Source: Bdellovibrio sp. 22V (GTDB taxonomy: Bacteria; Bdellovibrionota; Bdellovibrionia; Bdellovibrionales; Bdellovibrionaceae). Taken from it: a stretch of 64,000 nt of DNA. Below are positions 19,265 through 29,193 of this stretch, one piece after another (within the stretch, counting starts at the first letter, position 1; every line of letters begins with the position of its first letter). Under the pieces are notes generated by a model that saw nothing but the letters and a program-made list of their open reading frames with translations, ran no database searches and was not told the origin of the DNA. The stretch is from positions 1,364,001-1,428,000 of the forward strand of contig NZ_CP125854.1 of assembly GCF_030169785.1 (NCBI RefSeq). The letters run 5' to 3'. Both the position numbers and the translations under genes were made by a program.

Positions 19265-19729
19265 GTGGCTACAACTACATTCCAAAAACTTTTGAAGAAC
19301 TTGTCTGGAAACAAAGGCATTCAGAATCTTCTCGAAAACTTCCAAAAACTGAATGACGAAATCAAAAAGAAAGAATCGGAGTTGAAAGGCCGTTTCGATC
19401 AACAAAAAGAAGAAAAGATCGAACTTGCTTGGAAGAAATACCAAGACATCGTGAAAGCTTTGGGCGCTTCTGAAGAGAAACTAGAAAAAGAAGTGAACAC
19501 CGCGATCACAAAAATCAAAAAGTCAGCGGATCACTTGGAAAAGAACATCCAAACTTACAAGAAAAAAGCCATCGCGCAAAAAACGATGCTGGAAAAGTCT
19601 CTTTTCAACAAGTCTATGAAAAAGACTTCTAAAAAAGCGTCAGCTAAAGGGACAACAAAGAAAGCGTCTGCAAAAAAAGCGACTAAAAAAGCCATTCGCA
19701 AAACGACAAAAAAAGTAAAACGCGCTTAA
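19265..19729 (+). CDS. Histone H1-like protein with lysine-rich tail
   Basis: A 154-residue basic protein starting with GTG after AAAGGAGACTGTT. Residues about 1-110 are predicted helical and strongly charged (EIKKKESELKGRF, AWKKYQDIV), consistent with a coiled coil. Residues about 115-154 form a Lys/Ala/Ser/Thr tail of the H1 type, with repeated KKAS, KKAT and KKT units. Bacterial H1-like proteins of this layout (AlgP, HctB, PhaF tails) bind DNA non-specifically. It has its own transcription unit and is closed by a strong terminator. Whether it compacts the nucleoid in the attack phase is an inference. Low-complexity composition is a caution. Confidence 0.82.
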   Translation: MATTTFQKLLKNLSGNKGIQNLLENFQKLNDEIKKKESELKGRFDQQKEEKIELAWKKYQDIVKALGASEEKLEKEVNTAITKIKKSADHLEKNIQTYKKKAIAQKTMLEKSLFNKSMKKTSKKASAKGTTKKASAKKATKKAIRKTTKKVKRA

Positions 19730-19750
19730 GCTTGGCTCTTTAAAAAATCT

Positions 19751-19786
19751 AAAAAGGAAGGCCCTTAAAAAGCCTTCCTTTTTTTA
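19751..19786 (+). terminator. Intrinsic terminator after the H1-like gene
   Basis: Perfect 12-bp stem AAAAAGGAAGGC / GCCTTCCTTTTT (19751-19762 and 19772-19783) with a 9-base loop and a T run on the 3' side. Confidence 0.93.
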
Positions 19787-19895
19787 TTGGTCTCTCCCTT
19801 AGTCAGGTAAAGACAAAGAGCATTTTTTATGCGAGCGCCTAGTCTAGCGAGTAAGTTCCTGACACCGCCCTCAAATTCTGCTAATTTTCAACTCG

Positions 19896-20621
19896 ATGAG
19901 ATTTCTTAAAGGTCTTCTAAAGTGCATAGGATTTTTTATTCTGGGTGTAGTGACCTGCGCGCTTGTGGGCCTGACGGCTGTTTCGTATTACGCTGTTGAT
20001 CAATTGACGAAAGCCTCGGCCTCCGAAGAAAAAACGGCCAAGAGACCTCCTGTCGCTAAGGCCTCTGTGCTCCCGTCGCTGCCGACCGGGCCCGAAAGTC
20101 ACACCGAAGTAAACCCCAATCTTAAAGAACTTGTGCGCATTGGGAAGAGCTACGATGAAGAGCTCAATCTTTTCGACGAACTTGCGGAAAAGATCGCGCA
20201 AAAATCAGTTCCTGATCTGTGCCATACTCTCTGCAATCCGTCATATTTGGATCGTGAAAGACTTGCCAACGAACGCACCGCTTATCTGGTTTCTTACTAC
20301 AAACAAGAGGGTACGCGCGCATTGCAGGATCCTCTTTTCCGAATGAAACTGGAAGAAGTCGGATTTATCTCCCGATTGTATCCGCCGTCGCTTCGGAAGA
20401 TCATGGTGCAAATTGAAGAAGCGAAATCAGCGAAGTTCAAACTGGCTTTGCAACTTGAAACGGCGGTGGTCAAAGAAATTTATCATTTCACGTTTCGCTT
20501 TGATCAAATGAAACAAGATGCGGAGAAGTTAAAAACGTTGCGAGAACTTATTCGTTCTTGCCAGCGAGGTATTCCTCGCAAAAACGTGATATCCGAGTGC
20601 CACTCTCAAATCGCGAACTGA
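19896..20621 (+). CDS. Hypothetical inner-membrane-anchored protein
   Basis: A 241-residue protein with an N-terminal hydrophobic segment (CIGFFILGVVTCALVGLTAVSYYAV, about residues 10-34) and a Thr/Pro-rich linker, leaving a mostly helical soluble domain of about 190 residues outside the cytoplasm. Cysteines occur in VPDLCHTLCNPSY and RSCQRG, the first pair spaced as in a small disulfide loop. There is no recognised domain. It lies 37 bases ahead of the MFS gene on the same strand. Confidence 0.6.
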   Translation: MRFLKGLLKCIGFFILGVVTCALVGLTAVSYYAVDQLTKASASEEKTAKRPPVAKASVLPSLPTGPESHTEVNPNLKELVRIGKSYDEELNLFDELAEKIAQKSVPDLCHTLCNPSYLDRERLANERTAYLVSYYKQEGTRALQDPLFRMKLEEVGFISRLYPPSLRKIMVQIEEAKSAKFKLALQLETAVVKEIYHFTFRFDQMKQDAEKLKTLRELIRSCQRGIPRKNVISECHSQIAN

Positions 20622-20658
20622 CTTGAACCTCACTTTAATTTAGTTTAACACCTTCTGC

Positions 20659-21843
20659 ATGGGTCAAGGTGTCTCTCGCTTTCAAGTTTCATTCATGGTT
20701 GTCACTTGCATCCTTGTGATCGGCAATCTCTATTACAATCAACCTCTGCTCGGAATTCTCGCGCGTGAGTTCGCTGTATCGGAAAAAACAGTCTCGCTTG
20801 TTCCGGCCCTGACTCTTGTGGGCTATGCCATCGGCATTCTTCTTTTAGTTCCCCTCGGTGACATGATGGAGCGCCGTAAGCTTTTGCAAGTAAGTATGAC
20901 TGCGGCGGGATCATTGGCTCTGGCTTTGGCGTTCACTTCCAGTTTTGCAGTGTTGTGTGCGTTGAGTTTTGCAATGGGTTTCTTTAACGTCTCAGCGACG
21001 GTGCTAATTCCTTTCTCTGCAAATCTCGCAAAGCCGCAAGAGCGCGGCAAAGTTATGGGCACCGTGATGTCGGGAATTTTATTGGGCTCACTGATGGCGC
21101 GAACTCTTTCGGGTTTCATGGCTGAGCACTTTGGCTGGAAGTCGATTTTTATTTTCGCCGGATCAGTGAACTTGCTTTTGGCGGTGGCGACTCAATGGGC
21201 ACTACCCGCCTCTGTTCCGCAATTCAGCGGTTCGTACAAAGCTCTGTTGCACTCCACCTGGGGTTTGATTCGTGACCTGCCTCTGGTGCGCGAAGCGGCT
21301 TTGATGGGCGCGATTCTTTTTGGTTCATTCTCGGCGTTTTGGACGACGCTGACGTTCTTATTAGAAGGCGAACCTTTCAATTACACCCCGCAAACAATCG
21401 GGTTGTTCGGTCTTCTAGGAATGATTGGCGCTTTGGCGGCGCCTCTTGCGGGTCGTTACGCCGATAAAAAAGGCACGGCAGCGACCATTCGTTTGGGCTT
21501 ATATTGCTCTATGGGAGCTTTTGCTTTACTTGCACTTTCTTCCAAGCTTGTTCTCGGCGTGATCTTGGGCGTTCTTATTTTGGACTTGGGCATTCAAGTC
21601 GCACATATCTCCAACCAAGCGCGTGTTTTTGAACTTTCCGCAGAAGCGCGTTCCCGTCTCAGCTCGATCTATGTGTTCTGTTATTTTATCGGAGGAAGCC
21701 TCGGCTCTTGGATCGGCTCGCTGCTGTGGAGTTGGGGAAAATGGCCCGCCGTGAGTCTTGGCGGTCTGGTCTTCTGCGGAGCCGCGAACCTCTTATTTCG
21801 AAGAGGACAGAAAGTCCGAGCGACTGCTCAAAAAATAGCATAA
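20659..21843 (+). CDS. Major facilitator superfamily transporter
   Basis: A 394-residue protein with about 12 hydrophobic segments. The N-terminal [12 protein letters not shown] motif and the loop 2-3 motif GDMMERRK (GxLaDrxGrrk-like) are typical of MFS drug/H+ or efflux transporters of the YNQPLL group. The second half repeats the signature as GRYADKKG. It probably exports a small compound using the proton gradient; the substrate cannot be read. The ATG lies 37 bases after the preceding gene. Confidence 0.88.
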   Translation: MGQGVSRFQVSFMVVTCILVIGNLYYNQPLLGILAREFAVSEKTVSLVPALTLVGYAIGILLLVPLGDMMERRKLLQVSMTAAGSLALALAFTSSFAVLCALSFAMGFFNVSATVLIPFSANLAKPQERGKVMGTVMSGILLGSLMARTLSGFMAEHFGWKSIFIFAGSVNLLLAVATQWALPASVPQFSGSYKALLHSTWGLIRDLPLVREAALMGAILFGSFSAFWTTLTFLLEGEPFNYTPQTIGLFGLLGMIGALAAPLAGRYADKKGTAATIRLGLYCSMGAFALLALSSKLVLGVILGVLILDLGIQVAHISNQARVFELSAEARSRLSSIYVFCYFIGGSLGSWIGSLLWSWGKWPAVSLGGLVFCGAANLLFRRGQKVRATAQKIA

Positions 21844-21943
21844 AATAGCCTCATTTCGCCTCGCATTAGCCGGTTTGCTCTCCTTACAAATCTTTCATAC
21901 CAAAGGGGGCTGTGCTAGTCTCGAGGCGCTTATTGAGGTGCAC

Positions 21944-24817
21944 ATGAAAATTGCCGATTTATCTCCCCGTAACGAGTTTACTCCCCGTCACATTGGACCC
22001 ACAGATTCAGACATCCACGATATGTTGAAAACTTTAGGTTTCAACTCTTTGGAGCAAATGGCTGACAAAGTGATTCCTGCGCAAATTCGTACACAGCACA
22101 AGTACGATGACGTTGGTAACGGAATTTCTGAATACGATCTTTTGAACTATCTGAAAAAGATGGTGAGCAAAAACAAAGTTTACAAAAGCTATATCGGCAT
22201 GGGCTATCACGACACCATCACGCCGACAGTAATTCAAAGAAACGTTTTTGAAAATCCTGTTTGGTACACAGCCTACACACCTTATCAGCCGGAAATTTCG
22301 CAAGGCCGCTTGGAAGCTCTTTTGAATTTCCAAACAATGATCTCGGATCTTGCAGGCATGGAAATTTCCAACGCCTCTTTGTTGGATGAGGGAACGGCCG
22401 CTGCGGAAGCGATGTTCATGGCGCATGCTCTTTGCAAGAACAAAGCGAACACTTTCATCGTTTCTCCTGACATGCATCCGCACGTGATCGAAGTTTTGGG
22501 AACGCGCGCGGAGCCGTTGGGCTTCGAGATGATCGTCATGGATCCTGCGAAGTACGATTTCTCTAAACCTGTGTTCGGCGTGTTCTTCCAATATCCAAAC
22601 ACCAACGGCGTAATTGAAGATTACTCCGCTCTTGCAAAAACCTACAAAGACCACGGCGCTCTTGTAACGGCGTCTGCGGATTTGTTGGCGATGACTCTTT
22701 TGACGCCTCCGGGAGAATGGGGCGCAGACATCGTTGTCGGTAACTCACAACGTTTCGGTGTGCCACTCGGCTACGGAGGCCCTCACGCAGGGTTCATGGC
22801 GACGAAAGACGCTTACAAGCGTTTGATGCCAGGCCGTCTTGTCGGCGTGAGTGTCGATTCTCAAGGTAAAAAAGCGTTGCGTTTGGCTTTGCAAACTCGC
22901 GAACAACATATCCGTCGTGAAAAAGCGACTTCCAATATTTGTACGGCACAAGTTCTATTGGCAAACATGGCTTCCATGTACGCGGTTTATCACGGCCCGC
23001 AAGGCTTGAAAAAAATCGCTCTGCGCGTTCAGCGCATGACAGGTATTTTGGCTGAAGGATTGAATAAGCTTGGTTTTGCTGTCGCAAAAACTCCGTTCTT
23101 CGATACCATCACTGTGACAACAGACAAAGCGGCTGCGATTGTCGCGCAAGCAGATCAAATGCAAATCAACTTCCGCAATTTCGGCAACAACAAGTTGGGT
23201 ATCTCTTTGAATGAGACGACGACTTTGGAAGATGTTGAAATGATCTGGGCGGCATTCAATCTTGGCAACATGGCGGGCTTTACCGCTTTGTCGATCGACG
23301 AAGCGATGAAAGACGTTGAAGTTCCTGCGAAGCTGACTCGTACTTCCGCTTACATGACTCATATGGTGTTTAACTCTCACCACAGCGAAACAGAAATGCT
23401 TCGCTACATCCACTCTTTGCAAAACAAAGATTTGACGTTGACTCATTCCATGATCCCATTGGGATCTTGCACGATGAAGCTCAATGCCACGACAGAGCTT
23501 GTTCCTGTTTCATGGCCTGAGATCAGCAAACTTCATCCGTTTGCTCCGACGTCTCAAGCGGCGGGCTTGATCGAAATGATTCACGATCTTGAAAAGAAGT
23601 TGGCGGACATTACGGGCTTCGCGGCTGTCAGCTTGCAACCAAATGCGGGTTCGCAAGGTGAATACGCGGGTCTATTAGTGATTCGTAAGTATCATCATTC
23701 TCGCGGCCAAGGTCATCGTAACATCTGCTTGATCCCATCTTCTGCGCACGGAACAAATCCTGCGTCCGCAGCGCTTGTGAACATGCAAGTTGTTGTGGTG
23801 GCGTGTGACGACCAAGGAAACGTGGACGTTGCCGATCTTAAAGCGAAAGCAGAACAACATCGCGACAACTTGGCGGCGTTGATGATCACGTACCCTTCGA
23901 CTCACGGTGTGTTCGAAGAAGGTATCGTTGAAATCTGCAAGATCATCCACGACAACGGCGGACAAGTTTACATGGATGGAGCCAACATGAATGCTCTTGT
24001 TGGCATGTGCCGTCCTGGAACTTTCGGTCCTGACGTGTCTCACATGAACCTGCATAAAACATTCTCGATTCCTCACGGTGGTGGCGGTCCTGGCGTCGGC
24101 CCGATCGGTGTTGCGGCTCACTTGAAAGAGTTCTTACCGACACACTCTTTGGTTCCTGAAGCGGGTCCTGCAAAAGGGATCTCGGCGGTGTCATCGGCAC
24201 CTTGGGGTTCTGCGAGCATTCTGCCGATCTCTTGGGCGTACATCACCATGATGGGCGCTGAAGGATTGAGAAAAGCGACTCTTGTCAGTATCTTGAGCGC
24301 AAACTACATTGCGAAAAAGTTGGAACCGCACTTCCCTGTTCTTTACAAAGGGAAAAACGGGCTTGTGGCGCACGAATGTATCGTGGACGTTCGCGAGATC
24401 AAAAAAACTTCCGGCATCGACGTGACAGACGTTGCAAAACGTTTGATGGACTTCGGCTTCCATGCTCCGACAATGAGCTTCCCGGTTGCGGGAACTTTGA
24501 TGATCGAACCGACAGAATCCGAGCCGAAAAAAGAAGTCGACCGTTTCATTGAGTCTATGATCGCGATTCGCAAAGAAATCACGGCGATTGAATCCGGCAA
24601 AATGGATAAAGAAAACAACGCCTTGAAAAATTCTCCGCACACAGCGCAGATGATGATGAAACCTGAATGGAATCATCCTTACTCTCGCGAAGAAGCTGTG
24701 TACCCTGTCGAGTGGTTGCGCGCTAACAAGTACTGGCCCACTGTCGGCCGCGTGGACAACGCTTACGGCGACAGAAACCTTATTTGCTCTTGCCCCCCGC
24801 TAGAGGATTATCAATAA
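21944..24817 (+). CDS. gcvP: Glycine dehydrogenase (decarboxylating), P protein
   Basis: A 957-residue single-chain P protein of the glycine cleavage system. It decarboxylates glycine with PLP and passes the aminomethyl group to the lipoyl arm of GcvH. The N-terminal half begins RHIGP after SPRNEFTP; the PLP-binding lysine is in [18 protein letters not shown] near residue 705. [12 protein letters not shown] and [11 protein letters not shown] are also conserved. The ATG at 21944 is preferred to one 69 bases upstream because it starts right where family members begin. The length equals that of the typical fused enzyme (not the two-subunit form). gcvT and gcvH lie about 5 kb downstream. Confidence 0.97.
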   Translation: MKIADLSPRNEFTPRHIGPTDSDIHDMLKTLGFNSLEQMADKVIPAQIRTQHKYDDVGNGISEYDLLNYLKKMVSKNKVYKSYIGMGYHDTITPTVIQRNVFENPVWYTAYTPYQPEISQGRLEALLNFQTMISDLAGMEISNASLLDEGTAAAEAMFMAHALCKNKANTFIVSPDMHPHVIEVLGTRAEPLGFEMIVMDPAKYDFSKPVFGVFFQYPNTNGVIEDYSALAKTYKDHGALVTASADLLAMTLLTPPGEWGADIVVGNSQRFGVPLGYGGPHAGFMATKDAYKRLMPGRLVGVSVDSQGKKALRLALQTREQHIRREKATSNICTAQVLLANMASMYAVYHGPQGLKKIALRVQRMTGILAEGLNKLGFAVAKTPFFDTITVTTDKAAAIVAQADQMQINFRNFGNNKLGISLNETTTLEDVEMIWAAFNLGNMAGFTALSIDEAMKDVEVPAKLTRTSAYMTHMVFNSHHSETEMLRYIHSLQNKDLTLTHSMIPLGSCTMKLNATTELVPVSWPEISKLHPFAPTSQAAGLIEMIHDLEKKLADITGFAAVSLQPNAGSQGEYAGLLVIRKYHHSRGQGHRNICLIPSSAHGTNPASAALVNMQVVVVACDDQGNVDVADLKAKAEQHRDNLAALMITYPSTHGVFEEGIVEICKIIHDNGGQVYMDGANMNALVGMCRPGTFGPDVSHMNLHKTFSIPHGGGGPGVGPIGVAAHLKEFLPTHSLVPEAGPAKGISAVSSAPWGSASILPISWAYITMMGAEGLRKATLVSILSANYIAKKLEPHFPVLYKGKNGLVAHECIVDVREIKKTSGIDVTDVAKRLMDFGFHAPTMSFPVAGTLMIEPTESEPKKEVDRFIESMIAIRKEITAIESGKMDKENNALKNSPHTAQMMMKPEWNHPYSREEAVYPVEWLRANKYWPTVGRVDNAYGDRNLICSCPPLEDYQ

Positions 24818-24823
24818 CACCGC

Positions 24824-24850
24824 GGAAAAAGATACCAGGTACCTTTTTCC
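24824..24850. repeat. Dispersed palindrome, copy B
   Basis: Arms of 13 bases (24824-24836 and 24838-24850) pair around a central A with one mismatch. The core is GATACCAGGTACC. It lies 6 bases after the gcvP stop and 15 bases before the start of the glycosyltransferase gene, so it forms part of the leader of that gene. Confidence 0.85.
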
Positions 24851-24865
24851 CACGGGAACTCTTGG

Positions 24866-25852
24866 ATGAAAAAAGTTTTGCTCATTCGCCTAGATAAAAT
24901 CGGAGACCTGATCTGCACCATGTGTGTCGATCAGGTTTCTTTTTTAAAAGGTCACGATGTGCAATGGGTGATCTCCAAAGGTCTTGGCTTCGTTCCCGAT
25001 CATGCGGATCCAAAAAGAAAGTATCTTGAACTTTCCAAAGAGAATTGGAAAGAATCGCTTCGCGCTCTCCGTACGTTCCTGCACGAGTTTAAACCCGACG
25101 TCGCCGTGAGCTTTCAAGCTCCGTGGTGGGTCAGTTATGCTTTGTGGGCGGAAAACGTGCCTGTGCGGGCGGGAGTTAAATCGCAATGGCATAGCTTCTT
25201 GTTTTTAAATCGCGGTCTGCGCCAGCGCCGCAGTCTTGCGACTCAGCACGAGGCGGACTACAACCTCGATTTGCTTTTGCATGCGTTTGATATCGAAGAA
25301 GACGTCTTGCAGGAAAAAACTCCCGTATTGAAACTTGAAGCGCCTGAAAACATCGCGCTTTTGGATAAATACGGTCTTGCCGTCAAAAGGTATGTCGTCG
25401 TGCACCCTGGTATGGCCGGTTCCGCCTTAAATTGGCCCATTCCTCGTTACATTGAATTTATTGAAGAGGTCGCTAAAGACACGCAGGTGGTTCTTACAGG
25501 AACTCCCGCCGATGAACCTTGGCTCAAAGACATCAAAGAAAGATTCAAAGATCATCCTCGTGTTCGTTCTTTGCAGAATCAGCTGAAGGCCGCAGAGCTT
25601 TTCACGATTTTAAAAAACTCGAAAGCGGTCGTAGTTCCAAGTACGGGCGTTGCTCATATGGCGGCGTCTTTAGGAGCAACCGTTTTAGGAATTTACTCGC
25701 CTCTTCGCGTGCAACATCCCCGTCGCTGGGCCGCGCGAGGGAAAGACGTTCACATCTTCGTCCCTGAAGTGGCCGACGTGGACCAGGTTGATCCTCATTG
25801 CATGGACCTGATTACAGTTGAAGATTTGCTAAAAACACTTCGTTCCCTTTAA
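24866..25852 (+). CDS. Glycosyltransferase family 9 protein (heptosyltransferase-like)
   Basis: A 328-residue GT9 enzyme of LPS core assembly. It starts KKVLLIRLDKIGDLICT, the classic N-terminal sequence of heptosyltransferases, and contains VVVHPGM, LTGTPADEPWL and the donor-site region VVPSTGVAHMAASLGATVLGIYSP near residues 255-280. It should add a heptose or related sugar to the LPS inner core at the cytosolic face of the inner membrane. The gene starts just after copy B of the palindrome, and a GGGAACT box precedes the ATG. Confidence 0.9.
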   Translation: MKKVLLIRLDKIGDLICTMCVDQVSFLKGHDVQWVISKGLGFVPDHADPKRKYLELSKENWKESLRALRTFLHEFKPDVAVSFQAPWWVSYALWAENVPVRAGVKSQWHSFLFLNRGLRQRRSLATQHEADYNLDLLLHAFDIEEDVLQEKTPVLKLEAPENIALLDKYGLAVKRYVVVHPGMAGSALNWPIPRYIEFIEEVAKDTQVVLTGTPADEPWLKDIKERFKDHPRVRSLQNQLKAAELFTILKNSKAVVVPSTGVAHMAASLGATVLGIYSPLRVQHPRRWAARGKDVHIFVPEVADVDQVDPHCMDLITVEDLLKTLRSL

Positions 25853-25861
25853 ACTATCAAA

Positions 25862-26881
25862 ATGTCGAGACAGTATTCTTACCCCGCATCTTTTGAGGAG
25901 TCGTTAACCCAAGCTCTTGCAAGCTTTCAACTGACATTGAAGGACTCTAAAGCTTTGGCGAAATGCGTGCTCGCACTGTCAGACTATTTTATTCAAAAAC
26001 CGGAGGCTCCGACGCCATGGAACGAAACCTGGGCGCAAGTGGCTTATCTTTGTTATTATCTTCCTTTGAACGCGTCTCGTTTGCGCGGGATCGTCGCTGA
26101 GGCCGAGAAACGAAACTTCTTTCAAGGCTTGGAACGAGTTATCGACTTCGGCGCGGGCCTTGCGACAGCGTCGTTGGTTTTATCTGAAAAGCAGGCTTTT
26201 CGTTTTCAGTTAATTGAAAGAGCGGCGGAACCGCAAAAACTGATCGAAACTTTTTTTCCGCAATTCACAGCGGAAGAATGGCAACGCACCTTTAGCGCTC
26301 CCAAACTTAAAGATCCCCAAAAAACCTTGGCGGTGTTTTCTTATTCACTGACGGAATTAAGCGATATCCCCGACTGGGCTTATGAGTGTGAAGCTTTGAT
26401 GTTGGTGGAGCCTTCGACACAACAAGACGGCCGAAAGCTTCTGCAGCTTCGCCAAAAACTTTTGGATAAAGGTTATCATGTGTGGGCTCCATGTACCCAT
26501 GAAGGACCTTGTCCGCTGCTGACACAGTCAAAGACCGATTGGTGCCATGATCGTGTTCACTTCGCAGCTCCCGAGTGGTTTTTAAAAATGGAAGAACAGC
26601 TTCCGATGAAAAACCGAACACTGACAATGAGCTATCTTTTAATGCGCAAGACGCCGGCTGAAAAAATCCCAGCGGCTCGCGTAGTCGGAGACCGCCTGCA
26701 GGAAAAAGGCAAAGATCGCCAAATGATTTGCCGAGGTCCCGAGCGCGAATTCTTGGCCTGGATGCACAAGACGAAGATTGAGCAAGAGATCCCTCGTGGC
26801 GTGCTTGTCCAAATCCCTGAAAGCGACGTGCAAAAAGTTTCAAACGAACTGCGCGTGCAGAAAGAGATTCAGCGTCTATGA
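25862..26881 (+). CDS. Rsm22-type small-subunit rRNA methyltransferase family protein
   Basis: A 339-residue protein of the Rsm22 family (PF09243). The Rossmann-like SAM site is VIDFGAGLATASLVL (about 92-106), and the family's Cys signature appears as CTHEGPCPLLTQSKTDWCHD near 212-231, which in mitochondrial Rsm22/METTL17 holds an Fe-S cluster. The likely role is in assembly or methylation of the small ribosomal subunit, by family analogy. The gene overlaps yheU by 4 bases (ATGA). Bacterial members are little studied. Confidence 0.87.
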   Translation: MSRQYSYPASFEESLTQALASFQLTLKDSKALAKCVLALSDYFIQKPEAPTPWNETWAQVAYLCYYLPLNASRLRGIVAEAEKRNFFQGLERVIDFGAGLATASLVLSEKQAFRFQLIERAAEPQKLIETFFPQFTAEEWQRTFSAPKLKDPQKTLAVFSYSLTELSDIPDWAYECEALMLVEPSTQQDGRKLLQLRQKLLDKGYHVWAPCTHEGPCPLLTQSKTDWCHDRVHFAAPEWFLKMEEQLPMKNRTLTMSYLLMRKTPAEKIPAARVVGDRLQEKGKDRQMICRGPEREFLAWMHKTKIEQEIPRGVLVQIPESDVQKVSNELRVQKEIQRL

Positions 26882-27132
26882 ACGACAATGAAAAACTGCC
26901 GCCCATGGAAGTTCCCCAAGAAGCTTTAAGCCCGGAGGCTCTGCGTGGCATTATCGAGAGTTTTATTTTGCGCGAAGGAACAGACTATGGCCGCGAGGAA
27001 GCGGCCTTCGAAACAAAATTCAATCAGATTAAAAAGCAATTAGATAAGGGCGACGTGAAAATCGTCTTTGACCCCAACACGGAAACCGTCGGCATCGTCA
27101 CTAAAATCGAGTGGCAACGCCTGCTTAAGTAA
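26878..27132 (+). CDS. yheU: YheU family protein
   Basis: An 84-residue protein with the YheU signature (PF06794): EVPQEALSPEALRGIIESFILREGTDYG near residues 12-39, followed by a short second half. The family has no assigned function; the fold is small and helical. It begins within the stop codon of the Rsm22-type gene (ATGA), so the two are translated together. This is the last gene of the forward run; a minus-strand gene ends 2 bases later. Confidence 0.85.
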   Translation: MNDNEKLPPMEVPQEALSPEALRGIIESFILREGTDYGREEAAFETKFNQIKKQLDKGDVKIVFDPNTETVGIVTKIEWQRLLK

Positions 27133-27134
27133 TT

Positions 27135-27644
27135 CTATCTTCGGAAGTACTCTTTCACTTTTTCCCACGTTGTGCGCGCATCGTAAGTTCCGACAACGCT
27201 GACACACATTTTATAAGTCGTCACGGTACGAGTGTAAGAGCCGGAGCCTCCGCCCAGCGTGATAACTCCAACAACGGCACCCACGGCTTTTTCGGGTACA
27301 GTCGCTGATTGCTTGCGCGTGTATTTGGTAATTTCAGAAAGGGGCGCCAGCTCAAAAGGGGCGTGCAGAATGATCGGTTGATTCATCTTTTCGCCTTGAT
27401 AATAGGCCATGATTTTTTCAACATTCTGAAGATTGTTTTGGAAATGCTTCACCAAAAGATCTGGATTTTCGGTGATAAGAGGATTGCGTTTATCATCAAA
27501 GTAATCACAGATGACTCCGACAACTCTTTCACCTGTTCGAACTTCACGGCCGTTTTCATCAAAGATACGACCTTCAAAACCGGCGTAGGCGATGGAGCCG
27601 GCAAAAATACTTACCAAGACAAGAACGTTCAGGGCGGTTTTCAT
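27135..27644 (-). CDS. Secreted protein of unknown function
   Basis: A 169-residue protein with a signal peptide (MKTALNVLVLVSIFAGSIAYA, cleavage before GFEG). The mature part has a Gly-rich turn (VITLGGGSGSYT) and two Cys (VICDY, YKMCVSV) that may pair. The start fits an AGGA-like site in the minus-strand leader. No family is recognised. It converges with yheU, leaving 2 bases between the stops. Confidence 0.65.
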   Translation of the reverse strand: MKTALNVLVLVSIFAGSIAYAGFEGRIFDENGREVRTGERVVGVICDYFDDKRNPLITENPDLLVKHFQNNLQNVEKIMAYYQGEKMNQPIILHAPFELAPLSEITKYTRKQSATVPEKAVGAVVGVITLGGGSGSYTRTVTTYKMCVSVVGTYDARTTWEKVKEYFRR

Positions 27645-27745
27645 AGAATTCTCCGATTTTTATTAATCGAAGAATTCCATGCGATCCCTATGCCAGGATT
27701 GCCGTGCAATAAAACTCACAAATAAGAATCCGGGATGGCAAACTT

Positions 27746-28528
27746 TTATACATAAGAGACAGAATTTAGTGAATCCTCATAAGCTTTCAAAAGAGTTTTC
27801 CACTCTTCACTTTCACGCAATTTCTTGATTTCTTTATCCAGCCACTCGAACAGGCTTTTATTATCAGGGCTCACCAGGATTTTTCTATGGATCATTTCCA
27901 TGGGTTTTTCAGAGATATAAATCGACCCCTGCAGGCCGAGGTCTTTGATCAAATAACGTGTCGCCAATCCACCGGAAATAACGAAATCAATACGGCCGCT
28001 GGCTAACATTTTTAGACTGCCCGCCAGGGAACTCGTTTCGCCTTTATTCACTTTTCCCTGTTTCGCAAGGTCTTCCAACGTCGGATTCCTATGACCCAAA
28101 ACATCCGTCGTTTTTTTACCTTCTAAAGAATTCGGCCCCTCATAGTTCAGAGGTTTTTTGACCGTTGAAAGCACGATGTTTTGATCGTCATATAAAGAAG
28201 ACGTCCATAAAAATCTTGTCTCTTGCGCATCTTCAAACCATTTGGGCTCTACAAGAGGAACGACAAAACTTTTACCGTTCTGCAGGCTTCGCACAAGACG
28301 ACTGCGCGGCAGGATTTTAACTTTAAATTTGTATTTACCTTGAGAGCGTTTCGAAAGCAGCGCCGCCAGGTCATAAATCAACCCTTTCTCTTGCGTGGAA
28401 TCCACAACAAAAGGAGGCGTGTCATAGGGTGATATCATTGTCACAGCTTCAGTAGCATGCGCTTGAACCGCCAATGTCAGCAGAACAAACAAAACCCCGA
28501 AGCGAGCAAATAAACCGCGCATATTCAT
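27746..28528 (-). CDS. Periplasmic solute-binding protein (SBP_bac_3 family)
   Basis: A 260-residue family 3 extracellular solute-binding protein with a signal peptide (about 1-25, ending QAHA). The N-terminal lobe starts VTMISPYDTPPFVVD; the Arg-containing site is seen near RSRLVRSLQNGKS, and the C-terminal lobe ends with a helix rich in Glu/Lys. Family members bind amino acids or related small molecules. No ABC permease or ATPase lies nearby, so it may be a sensor or scavenging protein rather than an importer subunit, as is common in this group. Confidence 0.8.
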   Translation of the reverse strand: MNMRGLFARFGVLFVLLTLAVQAHATEAVTMISPYDTPPFVVDSTQEKGLIYDLAALLSKRSQGKYKFKVKILPRSRLVRSLQNGKSFVVPLVEPKWFEDAQETRFLWTSSLYDDQNIVLSTVKKPLNYEGPNSLEGKKTTDVLGHRNPTLEDLAKQGKVNKGETSSLAGSLKMLASGRIDFVISGGLATRYLIKDLGLQGSIYISEKPMEMIHRKILVSPDNKSLFEWLDKEIKKLRESEEWKTLLKAYEDSLNSVSYV

Positions 28529-28548
28529 AGGGGCATTCTATCATTTCG

Positions 28549-28588
28549 AAGGGCAAAAAACGAAACGAGGGCCTTTCGGGCCCTCGTT
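28549..28588 (-). terminator. Intrinsic terminator after the XRE regulator
   Basis: Perfect 10-bp stem AACGAGGGCC / GGCCCTCGTT (28564-28573 and 28579-28588), loop TTTCG. On the minus strand it is followed by a T-rich stretch (CGTTTTTTG). It ends transcription of the regulator gene just before the solute-binding-protein start. Confidence 0.85.
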
Positions 28589-28616
28589 GTAAGTCGAGTT
28601 TGAGTTAATAGCTTCT

Positions 28617-29096
28617 TTATTCGTTAATGCCGAATCCTGAAACAGGAAAAAGCGACACGGAAATCTGATAAGTTCTTCCTTGTGCTGCCCCTGCATCGAG
28701 AAACTGAGCCAATTCCTTGCGGAAAGCTTTGATTTTCTCTTTAGCTTCAGGAAGACGGTTTTCATCTACAGTGATAGAGATTGTAGATTGCTCGCGTTCT
28801 TCCGTTGGCATTTTCTCCAAGAGACGCTCCAATTTACGCTTCATTTTCTTTTCGCGAGAAATCTCGCCGAAGCGCTGGAGTTCATCCGGAGTGAGGTTCA
28901 AACGCTCCCCGAACATACGGATTGTTCTCATCGTAACAGTTCTTTTACCATTTAGAATTTTGGACAAGAAAGACGAGTCCACTTCTAGATGGCGCGCGAA
29001 CGCACGGAGTGAGTAACGGGGATAGTTTTGGCTACGACGAGCCAATTCATCTTCAAGAAATTGTCTAAAATCTGAGTTTTGTTTTACGTCCTGCAT
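28617..29096 (-). CDS. TIGR02147-like XRE helix-turn-helix regulator
   Basis: A 159-residue DNA-binding protein. The N terminus MQDVKQNSDFRQFLEDELARR and the HTH segment YSLRAFARHLEVDSSFLSKILNGKRTVT fit the TIGR02147 family known mainly from Fibrobacteres and bdellovibrios, although the family is usually about 270 residues; this one is a shorter form. The C-terminal region has a basic coiled coil (MKRKLERLLEKM) and a Ser/Thr-rich STISITVD strand. The ATG at 29096 is chosen for the match to the family start; an upstream frame adds 16 residues. It probably regulates genes nearby, target unknown. Confidence 0.8.
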   Translation of the reverse strand: MQDVKQNSDFRQFLEDELARRSQNYPRYSLRAFARHLEVDSSFLSKILNGKRTVTMRTIRMFGERLNLTPDELQRFGEISREKKMKRKLERLLEKMPTEEREQSTISITVDENRLPEAKEKIKAFRKELAQFLDAGAAQGRTYQISVSLFPVSGFGINE

Positions 29097-29193
29097 GAGG
29101 ACACAATTATTTGCAGGGCCCCTAATAATCAATATTTTGTTCACGCCTTACAGACTTTTAATAATGCCATTCGGGGTGCGTCATTCGCCGAAC

